This document shows positions 35,110 to 44,219 of a stretch of DNA of 64,000 nucleotides, in pieces (the first letter of the stretch is position 1; every line of letters begins with the position of its first letter). Both the position numbers and the translations under genes were made by a program. The stretch is taken from NCBI RefSeq assembly GCF_000281715.2, contig NZ_CP124576.1, forward strand, positions 813,501 through 877,500, written 5' to 3'. Below the pieces are notes generated by a model. It had not been told where the DNA came from and did not search any database. It worked only from the letters and a program-made list of their open reading frames with translations. The stretch is from Sphingobium sp. AP49 (lineage in GTDB: Bacteria; Pseudomonadota; Alphaproteobacteria; Sphingomonadales; Sphingomonadaceae).

Positions 35110-35154
35110 AAAAACGCCGCCATCCGACCCCTTGGGCTGGATGGCGGCGTTTTT
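35110..35154 (-). terminator. Intrinsic terminator of rne
   Basis: Perfect 16-bp stem AAAAACGCCGCCATCC with its complement (35110-35125, 35139-35154) and a 13-nt loop. Both outer ends are A5/T5 tracts, so it can work on either strand; its position just past the rne stop (35177) fits rne. Confidence 0.9.
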
Positions 35155-35176
35155 CATTCAGGCCTGTGCCTTGGAC

Positions 35177-37906
35177 TTATTGGCCGAAGGTGCGCTGCCA
35201 CCAGCCGCGGCGCGGTTCGCCGCCTTCTTCGCCTTCGGCCTCCTCGTTCGGTTCGGAGGTTACGGCTTCGACGGCCGGCGTTTCGACGACCGCAGGGGCT
35301 GCTTCGGTCGCGGCGGGTGCTGCTACGACGGCGACTTCCTCGGCGATCGGTTCAACCTTCTTCTTGCGGGTGCGCTTGGGCTTGGGCTTTTCAGCCGCTT
35401 CCTCGGCAACCGCTTCGACGGCCGGTGCTTCGGCGGCGATTGCGGCTTCCGCCTCGACATCCGCCTTTTTCTTGCGGGTGCGCTTGGGCTTGGGCTTTTC
35501 GACCACTTCCTCGGCAACCGCTTCGACGGCGGGTGCTTCGGCGGAGGCTTCGGTCGCTTCGGCAGCGGCCGGTTCGGCAACTGCTTCCTTGGCCTTGCGA
35601 GCGCGGGGGCGACGGCGAGTCTTGGGCGCGTCCTCGGCCGGCGCTTCTTCCGCAACCGGCGCTTCGGCAACCGGCGCGTCCTCGGCGGGGGCTGCCGCTT
35701 CGGCTTCGCTTACCGGTTCGGCGCTGTCGTCGACAGCGATTTCGGCGCCAGCCTCGCCACCTTCGCGGCGGCGACGGCCACCACGACGGCCACGGCGACC
35801 GCGACGGCGGCTGCCACCTTCGTCTTCGCCTTCGACAGCCGTTTCGGCAGCAACGGCTTCGGCGTCAGCGTCGGTCTCGACCTCGGCCGCTTCCTCGTCT
35901 TCTTCACCGTCCTCGGCGCCATTTTCCTCGCTGGCTTCGCCATGCGATTCATCGCGCTGGCCGCCACGACGGCGACGGCGGCGACGGCGACGGCGGCCAC
36001 CTTCGCGTTCCTCGCCTCGGTCGTTGCGCTCGCTCCGTTCCTGACGTTCCGGTGCTGCTTCTTCCTCGACCTCTTCTTCCTCTTCCTCTTCCTCGATCAC
36101 GTCGAGGTCATCCTCTTCCTCCGCAAGCGGGGCATAGGTGACGACGCGTTCGGGGCGCGGACCGCTGGGCTCGACCGACATGCGGGCGCCCTCGATCTCG
36201 CCATCGGGCAGGACAATGATGGCGACGCCATAGCGCTGCTCGATTTCGTCCAACTCGCGGCGCTTGTTGTTGAGAACGTAGAAGGCGGCTTCCTGGCTGG
36301 CGCGCAGGGTGATGACGCTGCCACGGCCGCGCGCGGCCTCTTCTTCCAGCATGCGCAGCGCGCCCAGGCCCGCCGACGATGCGGTGCGGACCAGGCCCGT
36401 GCCTTCGCAATGCGGGCATTGGCGGGTCGACGCTTCCAGCACGCCGGTGCGCAGACGCTGGCGGCTCATTTCCATCAGGCCGAAGCCCGAAATGCGGCCG
36501 ACCTGAATGCGGGCACGATCGTCCTTCAGCGCCTCCTTCATCGCCTTCTCGACCTTGCGGATGTTGGAGTTCACCTCCATGTCGATGAAGTCGATGACGA
36601 CCAGGCCGGCCATGTCGCGCAGGCGCAGCTGGCGGGCGATTTCGCGCGCCGCTTCCAGATTGGTGGCGACGGCGGTCTGCTCGATGCCATGCTCGCGGGT
36701 CGACCGGCCCGAGTTGATGTCGATCGACACCAGAGCCTCGGTCGGGTTGATCACCAGATAGCCGCCGGACTTGAGCTGTACGACGGGGTTGTACATCGCC
36801 GCCAGCTGGTCCTCGACGCTGGCACGCTGGAACAGCGACACCGCATCGGCATATTGCTTCACCCGCCGGGCATGGCTGGGCATCAGCAATTTCATGAAGT
36901 CCTTGGCGGCCTTATAGCCATGCTCGCCCTCGACGATCACTTCCTCGATATCCTTGTTGTAGATATCGCGGATCGCCCGCTTGATGAGGTCGCTGTCGTT
37001 ATGGATCAGCTCGGGCGCGGCGGCCTTGAGCGTTTTTTCGCGAATCTCGTCCCACAGCCGGGCGAGATAGTCGAAGTCGCGCTTGATCTCGGGCTTGGTG
37101 CGCTGCAGGCCGGCGGTACGCACGATGCAGCCCATCGACGAGGGCAGCGCCATTTCGGCGATGATCGTCTTCAGCCGCTTGCGGTCGGCCGCATTGCTGA
37201 TCTTGCGCGAAATGCCGCCGCCATGGCTGGTGTTGGGCATCAGCACGCAATAGCGGCCGGCCAGCGACAAATAGGTGGTTAGCGCCGCCCCCTTGTTGCC
37301 GCGCTCTTCCTTGACGACCTGGACCAGCAGCACCTGGCGGCGCTTGATGACGTCCTGGATCTTGTAGCGGCGGCGCAACGCCATGCGCTTGCGCCGCAAC
37401 TCGTCGGCCGCGTCGTCGCCACCACGACTGCGCCCGCGCCCGCGACGATTGCCGCGCTCGTTGCCGCCTTCGGTTTCCGCATTTTCCTCGCCGCCTTCGT
37501 CATCGTCATGGTGATGCGGAGCGACGACAACTTCCACGCCATCGTCGGCAGCTTCGCTTTCGACGCCCTCTTCATCTTCCTCGTCGAAATCGGCACGCAA
37601 GGCGGCCTCTTCTTCGGCATGCGCGCGCTCTTCGCGCAGCAGTGCCTCGCGGTCTTCGCGCGGGATCTGATAATAATCGGGGTGGATTTCGCTGAAAGCG
37701 AGGAAGCCGTGACGGTTGCCGCCATAATCGACGAAGGCCGCCTGGAGCGAAGGCTCTACGCGGGTGACCTTGGCGAGGTAGATATTGCCCTTGAGCTGCT
37801 TGTGCTCAGCGGATTCGAAGTCAAATTCCTCGATCCGGTTTCCCTTGACGACCGCGACCCGGGTCTCTTCCCGGTGGCGCGCATCGATCAGCATACGCAT
37901 TGTCAT
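35177..37906 (-). CDS. rne: Ribonuclease E
   Basis: Main endonuclease for mRNA decay and rRNA/tRNA processing. 909 residues from ATG 37906 (MTMRMLIDARHREETRV). The S1 RNA-binding domain (about 35-225) is split by a long acidic/RGR-rich insert (about 95-170), typical of alphaproteobacteria. The catalytic core holds SIDINSG with Asp396 and VVIDFIDM; the Zn-link is CPHC (497-500). The C-terminal half is disordered: an acidic block, (R)10 runs, and KPKPKRTRKKK repeats that would serve as RNA and degradosome contacts. It ends GWWQRTFGQ. Divergent from amiC across 515 bp. Confidence 0.97.
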   Translation of the reverse strand: MTMRMLIDARHREETRVAVVKGNRIEEFDFESAEHKQLKGNIYLAKVTRVEPSLQAAFVDYGGNRHGFLAFSEIHPDYYQIPREDREALLREERAHAEEEAALRADFDEEDEEGVESEAADDGVEVVVAPHHHDDDEGGEENAETEGGNERGNRRGRGRSRGGDDAADELRRKRMALRRRYKIQDVIKRRQVLLVQVVKEERGNKGAALTTYLSLAGRYCVLMPNTSHGGGISRKISNAADRKRLKTIIAEMALPSSMGCIVRTAGLQRTKPEIKRDFDYLARLWDEIREKTLKAAAPELIHNDSDLIKRAIRDIYNKDIEEVIVEGEHGYKAAKDFMKLLMPSHARRVKQYADAVSLFQRASVEDQLAAMYNPVVQLKSGGYLVINPTEALVSIDINSGRSTREHGIEQTAVATNLEAAREIARQLRLRDMAGLVVIDFIDMEVNSNIRKVEKAMKEALKDDRARIQVGRISGFGLMEMSRQRLRTGVLEASTRQCPHCEGTGLVRTASSAGLGALRMLEEEAARGRGSVITLRASQEAAFYVLNNKRRELDEIEQRYGVAIIVLPDGEIEGARMSVEPSGPRPERVVTYAPLAEEEDDLDVIEEEEEEEEVEEEAAPERQERSERNDRGEEREGGRRRRRRRRRRGGQRDESHGEASEENGAEDGEEDEEAAEVETDADAEAVAAETAVEGEDEGGSRRRGRRGRRGGRRRREGGEAGAEIAVDDSAEPVSEAEAAAPAEDAPVAEAPVAEEAPAEDAPKTRRRPRARKAKEAVAEPAAAEATEASAEAPAVEAVAEEVVEKPKPKRTRKKKADVEAEAAIAAEAPAVEAVAEEAAEKPKPKRTRKKKVEPIAEEVAVVAAPAATEAAPAVVETPAVEAVTSEPNEEAEGEEGGEPRRGWWQRTFGQ
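35361..35556 (-). repeat. In-frame tandem duplication in rne C-terminal region
   Basis: Two copies of about 88 bp with a 108-bp period (starting 35361 and 35469), encoding PAVEAVAEE..EKPKPKRTRKKK twice. The period is a multiple of three (36 codons), so the frame is kept. It expands the basic RNA-binding tail. Confidence 0.75.
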
Positions 37907-38421
37907 TTATGTTTCTCCGGCGAAGGCGGCCGCAGGCACTGAGCCGGGCCGCCACGCGATAGTGAAGGGACGGCCGTGCGCGCGCCGAGGTCGGCGCGCG
38001 AGGCGGCATCGTCCAGGTTTGAAGGAAAAAGTGCGTGTCTGCTGCGTCGGCAGGGCCGGAAAAGGCGCCGGGCCGGACCATCCACGCCACATCGCCCGGA
38101 ACCGGGGTCAGTGGGGAATGGAAATCATGCCTCATGCAGCGTCAACCTGTTGAACATCGGCTCGAGCGACAGGCGCGCGCCGATGTATATAATCAAGATC
38201 CGCAAAGAACCTTTTTGAAATGGTTGGTCCTCCCGGAATATGAAGGGGTAGCAGTCATGGGGGCGGGGAGCAACGGTCCCCAAAAAGATTATGTCTTCTA
38301 TATGACTGGGGCTATTTCCTGATTCATCCTGAAATGGCCGTTAACCGTCTCATTTTACCCCGATACAAGGCCCGATGCTTAATCCGGGATTTAGCGTGGG
38401 GACGCTGGGCGGATAGACGTC
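37907..38421. promoter_or_regulatory. Long divergent intergenic region between rne and amiC
   Basis: A 515-bp gap with no convincing gene; small frames across it lack ribosome sites. It holds a strong GC hairpin CGCGCGCCGA-GG-TCGGCGCGCG (37979-38000) in the rne 5' leader and an AT-rich patch TGTATATAATCAAG (38185-38198) that could hold a core promoter. In enterobacteria the rne leader is long and structured and lets RNase E control its own mRNA; the same may be true here. No other site was recognised. Confidence 0.5.
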
Positions 38422-39702
38422 ATGAAAATTGGCTGGACGGCCGATAGGGCTGCGTTGCACAAGCAGCGCATGCTTAATATTCTTGCGCTGGCGAGCACGG
38501 TTCTGGCTGCGACGCCGGGCAATGCCGGCGGCATATCAGCCGTTGATGTGCGGGATGATCGGGTTGTCGTCCGCTTTGACGACAGCGTGGAAGGCGCATC
38601 GGCCTTTCTGCTCGATGGGCCACGCCGGATCGCGCTCGATATCGCCGGGGCGCAGGCGGGCCGTGGCCGTTATGCGGGCTCCAGCGCCGCGATCGCTGCC
38701 GTTCGGCAGGGGCAGCTCACCGAAGGAACGGCGCGGATCGTGCTGGATCTTGCTGCGCCGACGATGCTGGGTGATCCGCAGATCGCGCCGGATGGCAAAT
38801 CGCTCAGCTTCCTGCTGCAAGGGGTGTCGGACACGCGCTTCCGTACGGCTGTGGGGCAGGGGCGTCTGCGCTTCGATGCGCCCGCCGATATGAGCGCGCG
38901 ACCGCAAAAGCGTATCCATTCGATTACTGTGCCGATTCCGCCAGTGGCGCGCGGCGTATCGCTACCGCCGATCGAAGGCGCGCGCGATGGCGCACGGCCC
39001 TTGGTCGTGATCGATGCCGGCCATGGCGGCCATGATCCTGGTGCGATTAATCCCGAAAATGGGAAGCGCGAGAAGGACGTGACCCTGGCGATCGCACAGG
39101 CGATCCGGGACCAGTTGATCCGGTCCGGACGTGTTCGTGTGGCTTTGACCCGGGACGATGATCGCTTCCTGGTGCTGCAGGAACGCTATGGCATCGCGCG
39201 CAAGCTCAACGCCGACCTGTTCATTTCCATCCATGCGGATTCGGCGGAAAATGGCGAAGCGCATGGTGCCACCGTCTATACGCTGTCGGAAACCGCATCG
39301 GATCGCGAGGCTGCACGCCTGGCGGCCCGCGAAAACAAGGTGGATATCATCAACGGGGTGAATCTGGGCGGCCAGTCAGGTGACGTATCTTCGATCCTGA
39401 TCGACCTGACACAGCGCGAATCGATGAACATCTCGGCCAACTTCGCGCGTCTGCTGCAGCGTGAAGCGGCGCCCTATGTGCCCTTCCGCAGCGCCTATCA
39501 TCGCTTTGCCTCGTTGATGGTGCTCAAGGCGCCGGATACGCCATCGGTGTTGTTCGAGACCGGCTATATCAGCAATGCGGAGGATGCGGCGTTCCTTGCC
39601 TCGCGGGAGGGGCAGCAGAGCATCGCCCGGGGCGTGACACGCGCGATCGAGGTGCATTTCGCACGCAAACTGGCGATGCGGGATGGCGGATCGGGCGGCT
39701 GA
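38422..39702 (+). CDS. amiC: N-acetylmuramoyl-L-alanine amidase with AMIN domain
   Basis: Periplasmic murein hydrolase that splits daughter cells. 426 residues: signal-like segment (about 17-36), AMIN domain (about 38-135) for septal targeting, then the Amidase_3 catalytic domain (194-420). Zinc residues are His201 in VIDAGHGGHDPGA, the Glu in NGKREKDVTL and the His in FISIHADS; LFETGYISN carries the catalytic Glu. It is followed after 62 bp by the PBP1A gene, so the two cell-wall genes are probably co-expressed. Named by domain layout; AmiA/B/C cannot be separated firmly. Confidence 0.92.
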   Translation: MKIGWTADRAALHKQRMLNILALASTVLAATPGNAGGISAVDVRDDRVVVRFDDSVEGASAFLLDGPRRIALDIAGAQAGRGRYAGSSAAIAAVRQGQLTEGTARIVLDLAAPTMLGDPQIAPDGKSLSFLLQGVSDTRFRTAVGQGRLRFDAPADMSARPQKRIHSITVPIPPVARGVSLPPIEGARDGARPLVVIDAGHGGHDPGAINPENGKREKDVTLAIAQAIRDQLIRSGRVRVALTRDDDRFLVLQERYGIARKLNADLFISIHADSAENGEAHGATVYTLSETASDREAARLAARENKVDIINGVNLGGQSGDVSSILIDLTQRESMNISANFARLLQREAAPYVPFRSAYHRFASLMVLKAPDTPSVLFETGYISNAEDAAFLASREGQQSIARGVTRAIEVHFARKLAMRDGGSGG

Positions 39703-39764
39703 CGGGTCCGTTTGCCGATCGGTGCTGGCATTGATCGGTTTTTGACCCTAGAGCCTCTTTCACC

Positions 39765-42299
39765 ATGGAAGAGGCCCGTTCCAATCCGCCCGCATCGTCC
39801 TTTGCCTATCGCCTGCGTCGCGACGCGGGGGGCTTCGCCAGTCGGCTGGGCGGGCTATGGCAACGCCGCCTGTTCCGCTGGGCCGCGATCCTGCTGGGTG
39901 GGGTCCTGCTCGCCATCTTCCTGTTCTGGCTGATCTTCGCGCGCGGGCTGCCCGATGCGGCGACGCTTCTGGAATATGAGCCGCCGCTGCCGACCATGGT
40001 GCGCGACATCAACGGCCAGCCGGTCCACAGCTATGCCCGCGAACGCCGCGTCCAGCTCCAATATAGCGATTATCCGCAATTGCTGATCCACGCCTATCTG
40101 GCGGCGGAGGACAAGACCTTCTTTGAACATCATGGCGTTGACATTCCCGGCTTTGCCGGCGCGGTGTTCGACTATGCCAGCAAGCTTGGTTCGGGCCAGC
40201 GCGCGCGGGGCGGCTCGACCATCACCCAGCAGGTGGCGAAGAATCTGCTGATCGGCGACGAATATTCGCCCACGCGCAAGGTCAAGGAGATGATCCTGGC
40301 CTGGCGCATGGAAAATGTGCTGACCAAGGAACAGATCCTTGAGCTTTATCTCAACCAGATATTCCTCGGCCGGAATGCTTATGGCGTGCAGGCGGCGGCG
40401 CGCGCCTATTTCGACAAGGATGTCGCCGACCTGCAACTGCCCGAAATGGCCTATCTGGCGATCCTGCCCAAGGGGCCGGCCAATTATCGGCCGGAAAGCA
40501 CGACCGGCCACGCCCGCGCGCTCGATCGCCGCAACTGGGCGCTGGGTGAGATGCTCAAAAATGGCTGGATCACCGCTGCCCAGCGCGATGCCGCCGTCGC
40601 CCAGCCGCTTGGCACCGTTGCGGCCCACGGCTCCAGCTTCGACGCCAATGCCGGCGGCTATTATATGGAAGAGGTGCGCCGTCGCCTGATCCAGCAGTTC
40701 GGCGAAAAGGCGCAGGATGGCCCCAACAGCGTCTATGCCGGCGGCCTGTGGGTACGCAGTCCCTATGATCCGGTGGTGCAGGACCACACCCAGACTGCGT
40801 TGCGCAACGGCCTGTTGCGCTTTGGCGCCGGGCGCGGCTGGTCCGGCCCGGTCGGCCATGTCGATATCGACAAGGGCTGGGAACGCGAACTCGCCGCCAG
40901 CTTCATCAGCGTCGATTATGCCGGCTGGCGGGTCGCCGTTGTCATCAGCCGCGACAGCAGCGGCGCGCAGATCGGCTTTGCCGACGGCACCACCGGCACG
41001 CTGCCGGCCGGCCTCGCCCAGCTGCCCTATCGTCGCACCGGCGGCCCCGCCATCTCGGCGATGAAGCCGGGCGACCTGATCATCGTCGCGCGCGACGGCG
41101 CCAGTTGGGCACTGCGCAACATTCCCGAAGTGTCGGGTGGCATGGTGGTGGAGGAAGTGCATTCGGGCCGTATTCGCGCGATGCAGGGCGGTTTCGACTA
41201 CCGGCTCTCCTCCTATAATCGCGCGACCCAGGCCAAGCGCCAGCCGGGCTCGACGATCAAGCCCTTCGTTTACGCCGCTGCACTCGACAATGGCATGACC
41301 CCCGCCTCGATCATCGTCGACGGGCCGCTGTGCGTCTATCAGGGCGCGGGCCTTGGCCAGAAATGCTTCCGCAACTTCTCGGGCGGCAGCGCCGGTCCGC
41401 AGACGATGCGCTGGGGCGTGGAACAGTCGCGCAACCTGATGACCGTGCGCGCGGCCAGCCAGACCGGCATGGATCGTGTGGTGCGCACCATCAAGAATAT
41501 GGGCATCGGCGACTATCAGCCCTATCTCTCCTTCGCGCTGGGCGCGGGCGAGACGACGGTGGAGCATATGGTCAACGCCTATGCCACGCTCGCCAACCAG
41601 GGGCGGCAGTTCGCGCCCAAGTTGATGGACTATGTGCAGGACCGGCGCGGCAAGGTGATCTGGCCGGAACGCTGGCATGCCTGCGATGGCTGCAACATGG
41701 CGAACTGGGACGGCAAGGCGATGCCGCGCTTCGGCTTCGAGGGCAAGCAGGTGATGAACCCGATGACCGCCTATCAGGTCGTCCACATCACCGAAGGCGT
41801 GATCCAGCGCGGCACTGCAACCGTGCTCGCGGACCTCAAGCGTCCGCTGTTCGGCAAGACCGGCACCACCAATGGCCCGACCAATGTCTGGTTCGTCGGC
41901 GGCTCTCCCGATCTCGTCGCCGGCGTCTATATCGGCTATGACCAGCCGCGCAGCCTGGGTGGCTGGGCGCAGGGCGGCCGTATCGCCGCGCCGATCTGGA
42001 AGGAGGCGATGGCGCCGGTCCTGGAGACCATGCCCAAGACGCCGTTCATCGCCCCGGCCGGTATCCGCATGGTCGCGATCGATCGCCGTTCGGGTAAGCG
42101 CGTCTATGGCGCCTGGCCGACCGACGAGCCTAAGCCCGCCGTCATCTGGGAAGCGTTCAAGCCCGAATCCGAACCGCGCCGCACCATCCGCAAGGAAGAG
42201 GCAGAGGCGCAGGCCAAGGTCGCGGCCAAGGCGGATGCGGTGCGCACCCGCCAGCGCAATGACGCCGACTTCCTGCAGGATCAGGGCGGCATCTATTGA
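39765..42299 (+). CDS. mrcA: Penicillin-binding protein 1A
   Basis: Bifunctional peptidoglycan glycosyltransferase/transpeptidase. 844 residues: cytoplasmic tail, one membrane span (about 38-58), GT51 domain with AEDKTFFEHHG (catalytic Glu115) and GGSTITQQVAKNLL, an OB-like insert, and the transpeptidase domain with SxxK at 496-499 (QPGSTIKPF), SRN in EQSRNLMTV and KTGTTN. Ends in a charged Ala/Glu/Lys-rich tail. Sits between amiC and prfB as in other sphingomonads. Confidence 0.97.
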   Translation: MEEARSNPPASSFAYRLRRDAGGFASRLGGLWQRRLFRWAAILLGGVLLAIFLFWLIFARGLPDAATLLEYEPPLPTMVRDINGQPVHSYARERRVQLQYSDYPQLLIHAYLAAEDKTFFEHHGVDIPGFAGAVFDYASKLGSGQRARGGSTITQQVAKNLLIGDEYSPTRKVKEMILAWRMENVLTKEQILELYLNQIFLGRNAYGVQAAARAYFDKDVADLQLPEMAYLAILPKGPANYRPESTTGHARALDRRNWALGEMLKNGWITAAQRDAAVAQPLGTVAAHGSSFDANAGGYYMEEVRRRLIQQFGEKAQDGPNSVYAGGLWVRSPYDPVVQDHTQTALRNGLLRFGAGRGWSGPVGHVDIDKGWERELAASFISVDYAGWRVAVVISRDSSGAQIGFADGTTGTLPAGLAQLPYRRTGGPAISAMKPGDLIIVARDGASWALRNIPEVSGGMVVEEVHSGRIRAMQGGFDYRLSSYNRATQAKRQPGSTIKPFVYAAALDNGMTPASIIVDGPLCVYQGAGLGQKCFRNFSGGSAGPQTMRWGVEQSRNLMTVRAASQTGMDRVVRTIKNMGIGDYQPYLSFALGAGETTVEHMVNAYATLANQGRQFAPKLMDYVQDRRGKVIWPERWHACDGCNMANWDGKAMPRFGFEGKQVMNPMTAYQVVHITEGVIQRGTATVLADLKRPLFGKTGTTNGPTNVWFVGGSPDLVAGVYIGYDQPRSLGGWAQGGRIAAPIWKEAMAPVLETMPKTPFIAPAGIRMVAIDRRSGKRVYGAWPTDEPKPAVIWEAFKPESEPRRTIRKEEAEAQAKVAAKADAVRTRQRNDADFLQDQGGIY

Positions 42300-42332
42300 G
42301 GGACGGGCGCGTTTGCGCCCGCCCTCTTTTTC

Positions 42333-42767
42333 TCAGCAGTGATGCGGATCGGCGTTGCGGATCGACATGGCCGTGCCGCTGCGCCGGTCCTCCAGCGCCT
42401 GCGCCAGCAATATCTGGGTCGACCGCACCGCATAGCAGAAGGCGCAGGCGATCGCGTCGCTGCAGGTGTAGGGAACGGGGCCAGTCCAGCGCGCCTGCAA
42501 CAGGTCGATCAGCAGATTTTCGTCTTCGGTCAGTCGCGTCCCCCGCCCGGTACGCAGGCCATGGCCGGTCACCTGTTCGCCCAGGCGCAGCAGGCTGTCG
42601 AGCGCAGGGGATAGCTGTTCGCAGCCATAGCGCCGCAGCCGCAGGTGCAACTGGGCCATCGCCGGCCTGCGTCTGCGTCGTGCGGCCGCCCAGCAGCGCA
42701 CGGCGCCGAGCAGGATATAGAGGGTGGCCGGGCTGTGCGCGGCCGGCATCGGGGTGGTTGGGGGCAT
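42333..42767 (-). CDS. Conserved hypothetical, sphingomonad-type
   Basis: 144 residues from ATG 42767, which has AAAGG seven bases upstream; ATG 42782 would add five residues. Helical, Leu/Arg-rich, with three conserved-looking cysteines (VRCW, YTCSDAIACAFC) and LYILLGAVRCWAAARRRRRP near the start. There is no signal peptide. The layout (short Arg-rich helix, acidic middle, C-terminal helix) resembles small sphingomonad proteins that carry only DUF names, but I cannot name one with certainty. It is inserted on the opposite strand between mrcA and prfB. Confidence 0.65.
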   Translation of the reverse strand: MPPTTPMPAAHSPATLYILLGAVRCWAAARRRRRPAMAQLHLRLRRYGCEQLSPALDSLLRLGEQVTGHGLRTGRGTRLTEDENLLIDLLQARWTGPVPYTCSDAIACAFCYAVRSTQILLAQALEDRRSGTAMSIRNADPHHC

Positions 42768-42996
42768 GGGATCGCCTTTCATCGAAAAGGTTTTCCCCCT
42801 TTGATGCGCCGTCCTCGATCGGGGCGGTCTGCACCGCCGGGCTAAGATGCGATTATGTCCCGCAGATTTCGGGGCGTTGCCGCACCCGGCCGTCCGGCGG
42901 ATTGATCTTCCCAAAAAGCCCGGCCTGGGATAGGGGCAAGCGTTTGATGCGTTCGGGTAGCTGACGCTGGACGCCACGAGATTCTGGAGACCTCCC

Positions 42997-44124
42997 ATGC
43001 GCGCCGAAGCGCAGCAATATATCGACCGTATCGACGCCGCACTGGACCTGCTGCGCCGCTTCCTCGACTGGGACCGGGCGCTGCGCCGGCTGGACGAGCT
43101 GAATGCCCGCGTCGAGGATCCGACCCTGTGGGACAATGCCAAGCTGGCGCAGGAGGTGATGCGCGAGCGTACCCGCCTGGACGGCGCGATCAGCGCCACC
43201 CGTGCGATCGAGACCGAGAAGACCGACACCGCCGAGCTTATCGAGATGGCCGATGCCGAAGGCGACGAGGATATGGTGACCGAGGCGATCGCATCGCTGA
43301 AGGCCCTTGCCGAGCGCGCTGACGAGGACAAGATCAAGGCGCTGCTGGCCGGCGAAGCCGACGGCAGCGATACCTATCTGGAAATCCATGCCGGCGCTGG
43401 GGGCACCGAAAGCCAGGACTGGGCCGAAATCCTGTCGCGCATGTATCGCCGCTGGGCGGAACGGCGCGGTTTCAAGGTGGAACTGGTCGACTATCAGGCG
43501 GGGGAAACCGCCGGCATCAAGTCGGCGACCTTCCTCATCAAGGGCGAAAATGCCTATGGCTATGCCAAGACCGAAAGCGGCGTCCATCGCCTGGTCCGCA
43601 TCAGCCCCTATGACAGCGCTGCGCGCCGCCACACCAGCTTCTCGTCGGTCTGGGTCTATCCGGTGATCGACGACAATATCGATATCGAGGTCAAGGAATC
43701 CGACCTCAAGATCGATACCTATCGCGCATCGGGTGCGGGCGGCCAGCACGTCAACACCACCGACTCCGCGGTCCGCATCACCCACGTTCCCTCGGGCATC
43801 ATCGTGGCCTCACAGAACGACCGTTCGCAGCACAAGAACCGCGCTACCGCGATGAACATGCTGAAGGCGCGCCTGTACGAGGCGGAACTGCGCAAACGCG
43901 AAGAAGCGGCCAGCACCGATTATCAGGCCAAGACCGAGATCGGCTGGGGCCACCAGATCCGCTCCTATGTGCTCCAGCCCTATCAGTTGGTGAAGGATCT
44001 GCGCACCGGCGTCACCTCGACCGCACCGGACGATGTGCTGGACGGCGCGCTCGATCCGTTCATGGCCGCCGCCCTGTCGCAGAAGGTCACGGGCGAGAAG
44101 GTGGATGTGGAGGATGTCGACTAA
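42997..44124 (+). CDS. prfB: Peptide chain release factor 2
   Basis: Ends translation at UGA and UAA. 375 residues in one uninterrupted frame, so the programmed frameshift known from E. coli prfB is absent here. GGQ is at 248-250 (SGAGGQHVNTTDSAV). The codon-recognition tripeptide, SPF in E. coli RF2, reads SPY (203-205, RISPYDSAARRHTSF), a form I believe is common in alphaproteobacterial RF2. The N-terminal coiled-coil domain is about 1-110. Confidence 0.96.
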   Translation: MRAEAQQYIDRIDAALDLLRRFLDWDRALRRLDELNARVEDPTLWDNAKLAQEVMRERTRLDGAISATRAIETEKTDTAELIEMADAEGDEDMVTEAIASLKALAERADEDKIKALLAGEADGSDTYLEIHAGAGGTESQDWAEILSRMYRRWAERRGFKVELVDYQAGETAGIKSATFLIKGENAYGYAKTESGVHRLVRISPYDSAARRHTSFSSVWVYPVIDDNIDIEVKESDLKIDTYRASGAGGQHVNTTDSAVRITHVPSGIIVASQNDRSQHKNRATAMNMLKARLYEAELRKREEAASTDYQAKTEIGWGHQIRSYVLQPYQLVKDLRTGVTSTAPDDVLDGALDPFMAAALSQKVTGEKVDVEDVD

Positions 44125-44126
44125 GA

Positions 44127-44166
44127 GCATTTTCGAGCCAGGCTTGCCTGGCGGCTCGGAAAATGC
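44127..44166. repeat. Imperfect intergenic palindrome after prfB
   Basis: Nested stems: GCATTTTCGAGCC with GGCTCGGAAAATGC (one bulged G) outside CCAGGC-TT-GCCTGG. It starts just after the prfB stop. The GCATTTTC...GAAAATGC ends resemble dispersed intergenic palindromes of alphaproteobacteria. It could also serve as a terminator, though the T-run lies inside the stem. Confidence 0.5.
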
Positions 44167-44219
44167 GGGAAATAAAAAGAGACTGCGAACATGGTCCTTT
44201 CTTTTCTGACTTCGTCGAT

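Noticed and set aside
37976..38322. Small frames in the rne-amiC intergenic region
   Set aside because: No ribosome sites, odd composition, and overlapping frames on both strands; better explained as leader and promoter DNA.
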